Source: Curtobacterium sp. MCLR17_032 (GTDB lineage Bacteria > Actinomycetota > Actinomycetes > Actinomycetales > Microbacteriaceae). From it: a DNA stretch of 64,000 bases. The DNA is taken from the NCBI RefSeq assembly GCF_003234795.2, contig NZ_CP126268.1, positions 620,001 through 684,000 on the forward strand, read 5' to 3'. The notes under the pieces are model-generated. The model had not been told where the DNA came from, ran no database searches, and worked only from the letters and a program-made list of their open reading frames with translations. A program made the position numbers and the translations under genes. Positions 55,734 to 64,000 of this stretch are shown here, in pieces. Every line of letters begins with the position of its first letter. Positions within the stretch are counted from its first letter, which is position 1.

Positions 55734-58700
55734 TGTACCTGCACCGCCTGGAACTCCGTGCCGTCGGACCGTACCCGGACCTGGTGTCGATCGACTTCGC
55801 GTCCCTGGCCGCCTCCGGGGTGTTCCTGCTCGAGGGACCGACCGGATCGGGCAAGTCGACCATCATCGACGCCGTCGTCTACGCCCTGTACGGCGGCCTC
55901 GCGGGCAGCGACGCCAGCACCGACCGTCTGCACAGCCAGCACGCCGACCCCGCGGTCGAGCCCTTCGTCGAGCTCGTGTTCGAGACGAGCGCCGGCGTGT
56001 ACCGGGTCCGCCGCACCCCGCCGTACGACCGCCCGAAGCAGCGGGGGACCGGCACGATCCGGCAGCAGTCCTCGGCGCAGCTGGTCCGCCTGGCCGATCC
56101 GTCCGACCTGGTCGGCGAGCCGATCTCGCACCGCGCGCCGGAGATCGGCGTCGAGATCGCCCGGGTCATCGGGCTGAACCGCGACCAGTTCCTGCAGACC
56201 GTGGTCCTGCCGCAGGGCGAGTTCCAACGGTTCCTCCGCGCTCCGGGCGAGGACCGTCGGAAGCTCCTGCAGTCCCTGTTCGGCACCGCGATCTACGACC
56301 GGACCGCGGACGAGCTCGCCGCCCGACGCCGGACGGCCGTGGCGGAGGTCGAGGCCGCGGACGCCCGGGTGCGCGACGCCCTCGGGCGCTTCCAGCAGGC
56401 GTCCGGGGACGACGACGCCGACGAGTCGACCGCGCCGGACGTCGTCGCGGGACTGCGGGGGAGCGCCACCGCACTCGAGCAGGCCCGTACCCGGGCACGT
56501 GCCGACGCCGAGCACGCCGTCGCCCACCTGCACGACGTGACCACCCGGCTGGCCGCCCTCGACCGGCGACGCGGACTGCTCGCCCGGCAGGACGCCCTGG
56601 CGGCGGACGCTCCGACGATCGCCGGACACCGGACCGCCCTGGGCCTCGCCGACCACGCCGCCGTGGTCGTGGCCGTCGCGGACGGCGCCGCCGCTGCCGA
56701 GGACCGCCTGACCGCCCTGGTCGGGGAACGCTCGGCCGTCCGCGACCGGCACGACGTGACCGACCACACACCGCGGGACACCTCCGACCGGCTCGCCGCG
56801 GTCCGGTCCGAGGTCCGCCACCTGGTCGACCTCGAGCAGTCGCTCGACCAGCGTGCCGCCGCCGTGCAGTCGGCGACGGTGGACCTCGAGCGGACGCAGA
56901 CGCGGCTCGCCGAGGCCGCCACCGCCCTCGCGTCGCGTCCGGACGAGCGTGCCGCGATCGTCCTCGACGCCGAGCGGTCCGCCGAGTCCGCCGCCGACAC
57001 CGGCGCTGCCGAACGCGCGGTCGAGACGGCCCGAGAGCTGGCGGATCTGCTCGCCGCGCGTCGGGTCGCCGCTGAGCGGACGTCGGACCGAGCCGCCGCG
57101 GTGACGACGGCCGCCACCCACGCCTCCGCCGCCCTCGCCACCGAGAACGACCTGCGCGCCCGACGCATCGCCGGTCTCGCCGGTGAGCTCGGTGCCGCGC
57201 TCGTCCCCGGTGACCCCTGCCCGGTGTGCGGCGCCGTCGAGCACCCCGCCGTGGCGCGACCGCAGGACGACCACCCGAGCGCCGAGCAGATCGACACCGC
57301 CGCGGTGGCACGCGCCGACGCCGAGCGGGCCCTCGCCGCCGCGACGGCCGACCACGCCGTCGCCCAGGCCGAACTCGTCCGGCTGAGCGAGGCGGTCGGG
57401 GAGCACGACGACGACTCGGTGGCCCGGCAGCGCGCCGAGGCCGACGCACGCCTGGCCGCCGCCCGCGCCGCGGCTGCCGCGGTGCAGGAACACGGACGAC
57501 GGCTGCAGGCCCACGACCTCGCCACCCGTGCGCTCGAGGACGACCACACCGAGCTGGTCACCCGGAGCCGGCTGCTCGCCGACCGGATCGAAGGGGACCG
57601 ATCCCGCCTGGGCGAGGACCGAGCCCGGGTCGACGAGGCCCGGGAGACCGTCCGCGCTGTGCTCGAGCACGCCGTCACCGCGGGTGCTGGCGTCGAGGCC
57701 CGGGCCGCGGCGGACCTCGACGCCGAGCCGACTGCCACCCTCGCCGAGGTCGTGGCGCGGGTCGACGTCCTCGTCACGGTCCTCCGCACCGTCGCCGACC
57801 TCGACGATCGGGTGACCGCCGCCGAGCGGGACGTCGCCGACCGCAAGGCCGAGGTGGACGCCGCACTGCAGGCCCAGGGGTTCGCGGACGTCACCGCTGC
57901 ACGGACCGCTGCGCTCCGGCGCGCCGACGCCGACCGGTTGCGGGCACTCGTCGCGGCGGCCGACCGTGAGCAGGCCGTCGTGGAGGCGGGGCTCGCCGAA
58001 CCCGCGGTGGTCGCAGCCGCGGCAGATGCAGACGCAGCAGCCGCTGCCGACGCGCCAGCCATCCTCGACCGGGACGCCGCGCAGGCTGCACGGGACGCCG
58101 CAGCCGCCGCCCTCGACGACGCGACCCGGGCTGCTGCCGCCGCAGCCGACCGGGCGGCCGCCGCCGACAAGTGCGCCGCAGACCTGTCTCGGGCCGTCCG
58201 CGCCCGGGACACCACGAGCGCCGAGAGCCGGGCCGTGGTCCGCCTCGCCGACATCGCCGCAGCGGCCACGAACGTCAACCCGACCGGCATCACCCTCGGC
58301 ACCTACGTGCTGATGCGCCGCTTCGAGGACGTCGTCGCCGCGGCCAACGACCGGCTGCGGGCGATGCTCGCCGGCCGGTTCACCCTCGAGACGTCCGACG
58401 AGCGGGAATCCGGCACCCGGGCCCGTCGGACCGGCCTCGCACTGGCCGTCCGTGACCACCTGACCGACAGCACGCGAGACCCACGCAGCCTGTCGGGCGG
58501 CGAGACCTTCACGTTCTCGCTCTGCCTGGCGCTCGGGCTCGCCGACGTCGTGCAGGCCGAGGCCGGCGGGGTGTCCCTCGGCACGCTGTTCGTCGACGAG
58601 GGGTTCGGCACGCTCGACCCGGAGACGCTCGACGACGTCATCGGCCAGCTGTCCCGCCTGACCGCCGGCGGGCGCCAGGTCGGCATCGTCAGCCACGTCG

Positions 58701-58783
58701 AGGAACTCAAGCAGCGGATCCCGGAGCGGATCGCGGTGCGCCGGACCCCCGAGGGTGGTTCGCGCGTGACGACGACGGTCTGA
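55733..58783 (+). CDS. sbcC: Nuclease SbcCD subunit C (Rad50-like ATPase)
   Basis: 1016 aa. The N-terminal ATPase half has Walker A EGPTGSGKSTIIDAVVYALYGG and LNRDQFLQTVVLPQGEFQRFLRA. Two long Ala/Arg/Asp-rich coiled coils surround the zinc hook CPVC (residues about 496-499). The C-terminal half has signature LSGGETFTFSLCLALGLADV (about 920) and Walker B GTLFVDEGFGTLD (about 951). It is of ordinary length for actinobacterial SbcC and holds DNA for SbcD. Confidence 0.95.
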   Translation: MYLHRLELRAVGPYPDLVSIDFASLAASGVFLLEGPTGSGKSTIIDAVVYALYGGLAGSDASTDRLHSQHADPAVEPFVELVFETSAGVYRVRRTPPYDRPKQRGTGTIRQQSSAQLVRLADPSDLVGEPISHRAPEIGVEIARVIGLNRDQFLQTVVLPQGEFQRFLRAPGEDRRKLLQSLFGTAIYDRTADELAARRRTAVAEVEAADARVRDALGRFQQASGDDDADESTAPDVVAGLRGSATALEQARTRARADAEHAVAHLHDVTTRLAALDRRRGLLARQDALAADAPTIAGHRTALGLADHAAVVVAVADGAAAAEDRLTALVGERSAVRDRHDVTDHTPRDTSDRLAAVRSEVRHLVDLEQSLDQRAAAVQSATVDLERTQTRLAEAATALASRPDERAAIVLDAERSAESAADTGAAERAVETARELADLLAARRVAAERTSDRAAAVTTAATHASAALATENDLRARRIAGLAGELGAALVPGDPCPVCGAVEHPAVARPQDDHPSAEQIDTAAVARADAERALAAATADHAVAQAELVRLSEAVGEHDDDSVARQRAEADARLAAARAAAAAVQEHGRRLQAHDLATRALEDDHTELVTRSRLLADRIEGDRSRLGEDRARVDEARETVRAVLEHAVTAGAGVEARAAADLDAEPTATLAEVVARVDVLVTVLRTVADLDDRVTAAERDVADRKAEVDAALQAQGFADVTAARTAALRRADADRLRALVAAADREQAVVEAGLAEPAVVAAAADADAAAAADAPAILDRDAAQAARDAAAAALDDATRAAAAAADRAAAADKCAADLSRAVRARDTTSAESRAVVRLADIAAAATNVNPTGITLGTYVLMRRFEDVVAAANDRLRAMLAGRFTLETSDERESGTRARRTGLALAVRDHLTDSTRDPRSLSGGETFTFSLCLALGLADVVQAEAGGVSLGTLFVDEGFGTLDPETLDDVIGQLSRLTAGGRQVGIVSHVEELKQRIPERIAVRRTPEGGSRVTTTV

Positions 58784-58834
58784 GCACCGGGAGCGGTCAG
58801 ACCGTCGTCACACGGCACGTCGGCAGCCGGGGCG

Positions 58835-59011
58835 TCAGGGGTGTGGCGTCGAGTCCACGGTGCCGTCGGGCGGCGGCAGGATGTCGGCCGCGATCCACGG
58901 GAACACCCACGTGAAGAGCACGAACACGATGGCGACGAGCAGCACGAGCAGCTCGAGCACCTTCAGTGCGGTGGGTCCGGGCAGCACGCGCCAGACGAGG
59001 GGGAAGATCAC
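58835..59011 (-). CDS. Small membrane protein coupled to sortase
   Basis: 58 aa starting VIFPLVWRVLPGPTALKVLELLVLLVAIVFVLFTWVFPWIA, one strong TM helix, with a short tail ADILPPPDGTVDSTPHP. Its GTG (59011) overlaps the sortase stop (GTGA), so it is co-translated. Similar short TM proteins follow class E sortases in other actinobacteria; the role is unknown. Confidence 0.75.
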   Translation of the reverse strand: MIFPLVWRVLPGPTALKVLELLVLLVAIVFVLFTWVFPWIAADILPPPDGTVDSTPHP

Positions 59012-59814
59012 TTGGCGGCCTCCGTCAGTTCCTTCGGCGTGCCGTCGGACGCCTGCATCCAGTAGTCCATCTTCGCGTGCACGATGTACCGCTGGGCGGC
59101 GGACCACATCGGGTGGCAGGCGGTCAGGGTCAGCCAGCGGTCCTCGGCGGACGGCTCCACGCCGGGCTTGTTCGGGACCGGGGCGATGGTCTCGATGTGG
59201 TCGGGCGTGACGATCTGGCTGTCGGTGACCTTGTAGACGTACCAGACGTCGAACTTCGTCTTGGCGTCGGTGACACGGACCACGATCGGGTCGCCGGGCT
59301 TGAGGTCGGCGATCTGGTTGAGCGGCTTGCCGTACGTGACACGGTGGCCGGCGACGGCGAAGTTGCCCTCGGCGCCGGGCATCGCGGTGTCCTGGTAGTG
59401 GCCGAGTCCGATGGTGTTGAGGACCTTCTCGCGGTCGGTGCCCTCGCCGATGGGACGGTTGTAGTCCGACCCGAAGCGCGGGATCTGCATCGTCCCGAAC
59501 ACCGTCGACAGCCCCGGCGGTTCGCTCAGGACGGGAGCGGCGTCACGGCGCTCGGTGCCGACGATCTTCTTCGGCTCCGGCTGGTCGAGCGTCTGCACGA
59601 GCTTCGACTGCTCGTTCACGGCGACGACGTCGGTCCACCAGGCGGTCCACACGACGTACAGACCGGTGCCGGCACCCGCGATGATGAGGAGTTCGGCCAG
59701 CAGGGCGACGAGCGCGCCCCCGACCGTCTGCCGTGGTCGCCGACGTCGGGGCCGTTCGGTGCCGTCGTCGTCGCGGGCATCGCGCCGCGACGGCATCGTG
59801 TCGTGAGAGGTCAC
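59008..59814 (-). CDS. Class E sortase
   Basis: 268-aa transpeptidase that attaches surface or pilin proteins to the wall. A basic N-terminus and TM anchor (GALVALLAELLIIAGAGTGLYVV) are followed by IPRFGSDYNRPIGEG, the catalytic His in NFAVAGHRVTYG, the catalytic Cys in DRWLTLTACHP and Arg in SAAQRYIVHAKM. High-GC Gram-positives use class E with LAXTG substrates; no such substrate is encoded in this window. Start ATG 59814; ATG 59796 is possible. Confidence 0.92.
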   Translation of the reverse strand: MTSHDTMPSRRDARDDDGTERPRRRRPRQTVGGALVALLAELLIIAGAGTGLYVVWTAWWTDVVAVNEQSKLVQTLDQPEPKKIVGTERRDAAPVLSEPPGLSTVFGTMQIPRFGSDYNRPIGEGTDREKVLNTIGLGHYQDTAMPGAEGNFAVAGHRVTYGKPLNQIADLKPGDPIVVRVTDAKTKFDVWYVYKVTDSQIVTPDHIETIAPVPNKPGVEPSAEDRWLTLTACHPMWSAAQRYIVHAKMDYWMQASDGTPKELTEAAK

Positions 59815-59948
59815 AGGGGCTCCGGATCGGTGAGGTCGGCGCAGTAGGTCTATCAGACCACGACGACGGCCCGCTGCGGGCGTCTTCCACAGCCCGGTCC
59901 CGAATCGGTGATCGATCCTCAGCCGTCGTCCTCGCTACCGTGGTGCGG

Positions 59949-60452
59949 ATGGAGACCGTGATCCGTCCGTTCCGCCCCACCGACACCGAGGCCGTCGTCG
60001 CGCTCTGGGAGTCGTGCGGCCTGGTCCGCCCGTGGAACGACCCCCGCCGCGACATCGCGCGGAAGGCCACGGTGCAGCCGGAGCTCTTCCTGGTGGCGAC
60101 CGACCGGGAGGCCGTGGTCGCCGCCGGCATGGCCGGTTTCGACGGGCACCGGGGCTGGGTCAACTACCTGGCGGTGTCGCCGGACCGGCAGGGTGGTGGG
60201 CTCGGCCGGCGGCTGATGGCCGAGTTCGAGCGGCTGCTCACCGACCTCGGGTGCCCCAAGGTCAACCTGCAGGTCCGCGCCGGCAACGAGCAGGTCATCG
60301 CCTTCTACGAGGCGCTCGGCTACGCCGACGACCGCACGGTCTCGCTCGGCAAACGCCTCATCTCGGACGACGGTGCCGACGCCCCCGATGACGCCCCCAG
60401 TGACGCCCGTTCCGACGCCCGCACCGGCCCCGGGACCGCTGCCGCGTCCTGA
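59949..60452 (+). CDS. GNAT acetyltransferase (YpeA/RimI-like)
   Basis: 167 aa: VIRPFRPTDTEAVVALWESCGLVRPWNDP at the N-terminus, the acetyl-CoA motif VNYLAVSPDRQGGGLGRRLMAEFERLL, then GCPKVNLQVRAGNEQVIAFYEALGY. The tail is a repetitive acidic/basic DDAPSDARSDARTG. ATG 59949 has TACCGT 7 nt upstream, so probably leaderless; the longer frame from 59733 has no support. Target unknown. Confidence 0.88.
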   Translation: METVIRPFRPTDTEAVVALWESCGLVRPWNDPRRDIARKATVQPELFLVATDREAVVAAGMAGFDGHRGWVNYLAVSPDRQGGGLGRRLMAEFERLLTDLGCPKVNLQVRAGNEQVIAFYEALGYADDRTVSLGKRLISDDGADAPDDAPSDARSDARTGPGTAAAS

Positions 60453-60500
60453 GCCGATCCGCAGGAGGACTGTCAGGCACCTCTCGATGGACCCGGTCGG

Positions 60501-61466
60501 TCAGGACACCGCGAGCCCGACGGACGCGGCGAACGCCAACACGATCCCGGTGGTCTGCAAGGCGGTCAGTCGTTCGCGCAGCACGATGCCGGCGAGCACC
60601 ACGGTGCCGATCGGGTACAGCGCGTTGAGGACGCTGATCACCGGCAGGGTCGACGGGACGTCGCTCGAGTGCAGGCCGGCCTGGATGAACACGTTCGCCA
60701 TCGCGTCGAACACCCCGCAGCCGATCACCACGAGCACGAGGGCCCGCGCGGGCCGCACCCGCCCAGCGTGCACCCGACCAGGCCGCACCCGCCCGACCAC
60801 GGGGCGGACGTCCGGCGTCGTCGTGGCGGCGGGCGTGCCTCCCGGCCGTGTGCCGACCCGGCCACCCAGCCGCAGGGTGACGAGGGCCGCCGCACCGAGC
60901 AGCACGACCTGCAGCGTCCGGGCGACCAGCAGGGTCGCGACGCCGGAGTCGGGCGGCGAGGCGTCGTACCCGAGCACGACCCCGCCGAAGCCGCACCCGG
61001 CGACCGCCGCGGTGACGACCCCGCGGAGGGTGAGGCGGGCGCCTCCCGGATCGGGGACCGCGGCGACGAGCACCACGGCGACCACCGCGACCACGAGCGC
61101 GACCACGCCGAGCGGGGACAGCACGGTGCCGCGGACGAGCGCGACGACGACCGGGACGACCGCGGAGAAGACGGCGGTGAGCGGGGACAGCACGCTCATC
61201 GGGCCGATCGCGAGCGCGGCGTAGAGCAGCAGGACGCCGACGCCGCCGGAGACGCCGGCCACCACCCCGGCGACCGCGGCCTGCTCGGAGAACCGACCGC
61301 CGAGGACCGCGAAGCCGACGAGCAGCGGGACCAGGCCGACCAGGGCCGCGACGGCCGCGACGCGCACCGGCCGGACCCGACGGGACGCCAGCCCACCGAG
61401 GAAGTCGGCGGCCCCGTAGACGAGGGCGCCACCCAGGCCGAGCAGCACGGTGATCACGGGTCCCAT
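60501..61466 (-). CDS. EamA/DMT-family transporter
   Basis: 321 aa with ten TM helices in two EamA repeats: ITVLLGLGGALVYGAADFLGGLASRR... LYAALAIGPMSVLSPLTAVFSAVVPVVVAL and VFDAMANVFIQAGLHSSDVPSTLPVISVLNALYPIGTVVLAGIVLRERL. An Arg/Pro linker (GGRVGTRPGGTPAATTTPDVRPVVGRVRPG) splits the halves. Probably exports a small metabolite. Only 27 bp separate its ATG from the divergent CPBP protease start. Confidence 0.85.
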   Translation of the reverse strand: MGPVITVLLGLGGALVYGAADFLGGLASRRVRPVRVAAVAALVGLVPLLVGFAVLGGRFSEQAAVAGVVAGVSGGVGVLLLYAALAIGPMSVLSPLTAVFSAVVPVVVALVRGTVLSPLGVVALVVAVVAVVLVAAVPDPGGARLTLRGVVTAAVAGCGFGGVVLGYDASPPDSGVATLLVARTLQVVLLGAAALVTLRLGGRVGTRPGGTPAATTTPDVRPVVGRVRPGRVHAGRVRPARALVLVVIGCGVFDAMANVFIQAGLHSSDVPSTLPVISVLNALYPIGTVVLAGIVLRERLTALQTTGIVLAFAASVGLAVS

Positions 61467-61493
61467 CCTGCCCGCACCGGTACTCTGCACGGC

Positions 61494-62663
61494 GTGAGCG
61501 TTCCCTACCACCGGTTGCCCCGTGTCGATGCGAACTGGCGGTGGTGGCGGCCACTGGTCGCCGTGGCGGTGTTCCTCGGCTTCTACCTGGCGTCGCAGAT
61601 CGTCATCGCGATCGCGTACTTCGTGCCGATCGGCGCGCAGCGCGGACCGGCCGGGCTCACCGACCTGACGGAGAAGCTCTCGTCTGGCGCGCTCGACCCG
61701 ACCGACCCGCTCATCCTGTCGCTGACGCTGGTGTCGCTCGTGGTGCTGCTGCCGGCGATCATGCTGTCCACGAAGATCGCCGGGCTCGGCCCCTACGGGC
61801 TGCTGTCGTCGGTCCGGACCCGGGTCCGCTGGGGCTGGCTCGGCTGGTGCCTGCTGCCGCTCCTGGTGCTCGCGGTCGTGATGTTCCTGTTCCAGGGCGC
61901 CGGGTACGTCGCGACCGACGGCGGCCTGCACTGGAACACCGCGGAACTCGGGCAGTCGACCGTGACCCTGCGGACGCTGACCCTGACGATCCTGCTGGTG
62001 GTCCTGCTGGTGCCGTTCCAGGCCGCGGCCGAGGAGTACGTCTTCCGCGGCTTCCTCATGCAGACGATCGGCTCGTGGATCCCGCTCCGTGCGGTCGGCG
62101 CCGTCGTCGCGGTCGCGGTGTCGACCGTGCTGTTCGCCGTCCTGCACGTGCCGAACGGCTACAACATCTGGGGCATCCTGGACGTCGGCTCGTTCGGACT
62201 GGTCGCAGCCGTCATCGTGCTGCGGACCGGCGGGCTCGAGGCCACGGTCCTGCAGCACGCGCTCAACAACATCATGATCTTCGTGCTGCAGGCCCCGGGC
62301 TGGTCGCAGGTCGACCTGACCGGCGAGGGGTCGCAGGGCAGCTGGCAGGGGTTCGTCGTGACGCTCGGCACCTCGCTGCTCTACTGGGCACTCGTCGAGC
62401 TGACGGCGTGGTGGCGCAAGCTCGACCGCCGGTTCCCCGGGCAGGAGGCACCGCGGTTCCGTGGGCAGACGCCGCTCTGGGCGGGTGGCCGGCAGTGGCT
62501 CCGGCCGGGAGGCGCGGGCTGGTCGGGTGCGCCGGCGCGCGGCCACGAGACGGGCGCCTCCGAGACGGGCGCGTCCGGCGGCCCGGGGCTGGTCGGGGCG
62601 GGTGCGGGCGGGCCGGTGGCGTCGGCTGTGGACAAGTCCGGTGGTGTCGGCACGCGGCCGTAG
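61494..62663 (+). CDS. CPBP-family intramembrane metalloprotease
   Basis: 389 aa with about eight TM helices. Motif 1 is AAAEEYVFRGFLMQTIG (EExxxR), motif 2 is LFAVLHVPNGYNIW (FxxxH), and HALNN lies in a later helix. These Abi/CPBP enzymes cleave CAAX-type, bacteriocin or other membrane substrates. A cytoplasmic Gly/Ala tail of about 75 residues (GHETGASETGASGGPG) follows the last helix. GTG 61494 with TACTCT at 61481-61486 is a leaderless arrangement. Confidence 0.87.
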   Translation: MSVPYHRLPRVDANWRWWRPLVAVAVFLGFYLASQIVIAIAYFVPIGAQRGPAGLTDLTEKLSSGALDPTDPLILSLTLVSLVVLLPAIMLSTKIAGLGPYGLLSSVRTRVRWGWLGWCLLPLLVLAVVMFLFQGAGYVATDGGLHWNTAELGQSTVTLRTLTLTILLVVLLVPFQAAAEEYVFRGFLMQTIGSWIPLRAVGAVVAVAVSTVLFAVLHVPNGYNIWGILDVGSFGLVAAVIVLRTGGLEATVLQHALNNIMIFVLQAPGWSQVDLTGEGSQGSWQGFVVTLGTSLLYWALVELTAWWRKLDRRFPGQEAPRFRGQTPLWAGGRQWLRPGGAGWSGAPARGHETGASETGASGGPGLVGAGAGGPVASAVDKSGGVGTRP

Positions 62664-62672
62664 GCTCGTCGC

Positions 62673-64000
62673 ATGAGTTCGAGTGGTGTCGCTGCGCCCG
62701 GAACCGAGGCAGCTGGGCCCCGGTCCGCTGCGCTCGACGTGCTGCACCGGGTCTGGGGCTACGACGCCTTCCGCGGGGAACAGGCCCAGATCATCGACCG
62801 AGTGGTCGCCGGTGGGGACGCTCTCGTCCTGATGCCGACCGGCGGCGGCAAGTCGCTCTGCTACCAGGTGCCCTCGCTCGTCCGCGACGGCATCGGGGTG
62901 GTCGTCTCCCCGCTGATCGCCCTCATGCAGGACCAGGTCGACGCCCTCGCCGCCAACGGTGTCCGAGCCGCGTTCCTCAACTCCACGCAGGGACCGGACG
63001 AGCGCGCCCGGGTCGAGCGGGACATCGTCACCGGCCAGGTCGACATGCTCTACCTGGCGCCCGAACGACTGAAGATCGAGTCCACGCGCTCCCTGCTCGA
63101 CCGGGCCCGGATCGCGCTCTTCGCGATCGACGAGGCGCACTGTGTGGCGCAGTGGGGGCACGACTTCCGCCCGGACTACCTCGAGCTCAGCGTGCTCCAC
63201 GAACGCTGGCCGGACGTCCCCCGGATCGCGCTGACGGCCACCGCGACGCCGCAGACCCACCGCGAGATCTCGGCCCGGCTCGGGCTCGACGACGCCGCGC
63301 ACTTCGTCGCCGACTTCGACCGGCCGAACATCCAGTACCGGATCGAGCCGAAGACCGGCGCGATGCAGCAGCTGCTGACGTTCATCCGCACCGAGCACAG
63401 CGGCGACGCCGGCATCGTCTACTGCCTGTCCCGCAACTCGGTCGAACGCACCGCGGCGGCCCTCGTGCAGCAGGGCATCGCCGCGCTGCCGTACCACGCG
63501 GGCCTCGACGCCCGGGTGCGGGAGCGGAACCAGGCCCAGTTCCTCCGCGAGGACGGGATCGTCATGGTCGCCACCATCGCGTTCGGCATGGGCATCGACA
63601 AGCCCGACGTCCGCTTCGTCGCGCACCTCGACATGCCGAAGTCGGTCGAGGGCTACTACCAGGAGACCGGGCGTGCCGGGCGTGACGGGCTGCCCTCCAC
63701 CGCGTGGCTCGCCTACGGGCTGAACGACGTCGTGCAGCAGCGCCGCATGATCGACCAGTCCGAGGGGGACGCCGCGCACCGACGGCAGCTCAGCGCGCAC
63801 CTCGACGCGATGCTCGCCCTGTGCGAGACGATCGAGTGCCGCCGGGTGCGCCTGCTCGCGTACTTCGGGCAGGAGTCGTCGGCGTGCGGCAACTGCGACA
63901 CGTGCCTGGCGCCGCCCGAGTCCTGGGACGGCACCGTGCCCGCTCAGAAGCTGCTCTCCACCATCGTGCGGCTCGACCGCGAGCGCGGCCAGCGCTACGG
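62673..64000 (+). CDS. recQ: RecQ-family DNA helicase (3' end outside window)
   Basis: 442 residues visible. Motif 0 is [20 protein letters not shown]; Walker A is [20 protein letters not shown]. Then [14 protein letters not shown], the DEAH box [30 protein letters not shown], the helicase C motifs [41 protein letters not shown], and a zinc-binding C...CGNCDTC. It unwinds DNA 3'-5' in recombination and fork repair. TAGGCT lies 6 nt before ATG 62673 (leaderless). The gene runs off the right edge. Confidence 0.95.
   Translation, partial: MSSSGVAAPGTEAAGPRSAALDVLHRVWGYDAFRGEQAQIIDRVVAGGDALVLMPTGGGKSLCYQVPSLVRDGIGVVVSPLIALMQDQVDALAANGVRAAFLNSTQGPDERARVERDIVTGQVDMLYLAPERLKIESTRSLLDRARIALFAIDEAHCVAQWGHDFRPDYLELSVLHERWPDVPRIALTATATPQTHREISARLGLDDAAHFVADFDRPNIQYRIEPKTGAMQQLLTFIRTEHSGDAGIVYCLSRNSVERTAAALVQQGIAALPYHAGLDARVRERNQAQFLREDGIVMVATIAFGMGIDKPDVRFVAHLDMPKSVEGYYQETGRAGRDGLPSTAWLAYGLNDVVQQRRMIDQSEGDAAHRRQLSAHLDAMLALCETIECRRVRLLAYFGQESSACGNCDTCLAPPESWDGTVPAQKLLSTIVRLDRERGQRY

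Noticed and set aside
55688..58696. 1002-codon frame antisense to sbcC (and a 669-codon one)
   Set aside because: Mirror of the Ala/Arg/Asp-rich coiled coils of SbcC in very GC-rich DNA; no domain, no start signal.
60501..63800. Very long leftward open frame (about 1100 codons) over the CPBP and recQ genes
   Set aside because: Only its 3' third (60501-61466) is a real gene (EamA). The rest is antisense to two well-supported genes and has the Arg/Val/Asp/Gly-rich composition of a GC-driven shadow frame.

Overview
The window is about 64 kb of very GC-rich DNA (roughly 70 % G+C) with dense, mostly short-spaced genes. The content (PurS-type FGAM synthase, class E sortase, DUF3073, DUF3072, DUF4184, SipW/camelysin-like pair, MocR/YczE pair, many leaderless start sites) points to a high-GC Gram-positive actinobacterium. 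Microbacteriaceae is most likely and Curtobacterium or a close relative is my best guess. The genus is an inference from gene content and style, not from a marker gene. No rRNA or tRNA gene, CRISPR array, transposase or prophage was seen.

Layout. 1-2.4 kb: purS-purQ-purL, leftward, with purL cut by the window edge. 2.5-4.8 kb: PadR regulator and 14-TM MFS exporter, followed by a terminator and an array of four 57-bp palindromic units. 5.4-7.6 kb: CtaG-like membrane protein with no usable start codon, and an acyltransferase-3 membrane protein. 7.8-9.8 kb: Fur-family regulator and catalase. 10.0-10.6 kb: a NodA-like acyltransferase, outside any nodulation context. 10.7-15.8 kb: the most unusual block. 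It has a secreted Cys-containing small protein, three paralogous lipoproteins, a deletion derivative of the small protein, and a three-gene export machine (adaptor with peptidoglycan-binding repeat, ABC ATPase, MacB/FtsX-like permease), nearly all translationally coupled. 15.8-19.3 kb: two-domain VOC dioxygenase, SDR, membrane protein, signal peptidase I and a small lipoprotein. 19.4-24 kb: GAF-PP2C phosphatase, purC-purD, sterol-carrier-like protein, DUF4184. 24.6-30.5 kb: large LuxR-type regulator, small membrane protein, purF and purM (divergent). 30.8-42.7 kb: small DUF proteins, flavoprotein, aldo-keto reductase with MerR, DoxX, KimA-like permease, PadR with DUF4097, YczE with MocR. 42.8-51 kb: RND exporter, alpha/beta-hydrolase lipoprotein, PPK2 kinase, DEAD-box helicase with a long repetitive Arg/Asp tail. 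51.2-64 kb: DinB, MarR, camelysin-like protein and its SipW-type peptidase fused to an exported domain, sbcD-sbcC, sortase E with a small membrane partner, GNAT, EamA, CPBP protease and the start of recQ.

How things work together. De novo purine synthesis is spread over four nearby clusters (purSQL, purCD, purF, purM). Several pairs are local regulator-target units with visible dyads between them: PadR/MFS, Fur/catalase, MerR/AKR, PadR/DUF4097, MocR/YczE, MarR/camelysin. About twenty genes have a TAnnnT-like -10 hexamer only 6-8 nt before the start codon and no Shine-Dalgarno, so leaderless transcripts look like the rule for first genes here. Intergenic DNA is rich in dyads built on GCCTCCCG/CGGGAGGC and in short tandem repeats. 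In four places these repeats begin at, or run over, the stop codon of a gene.
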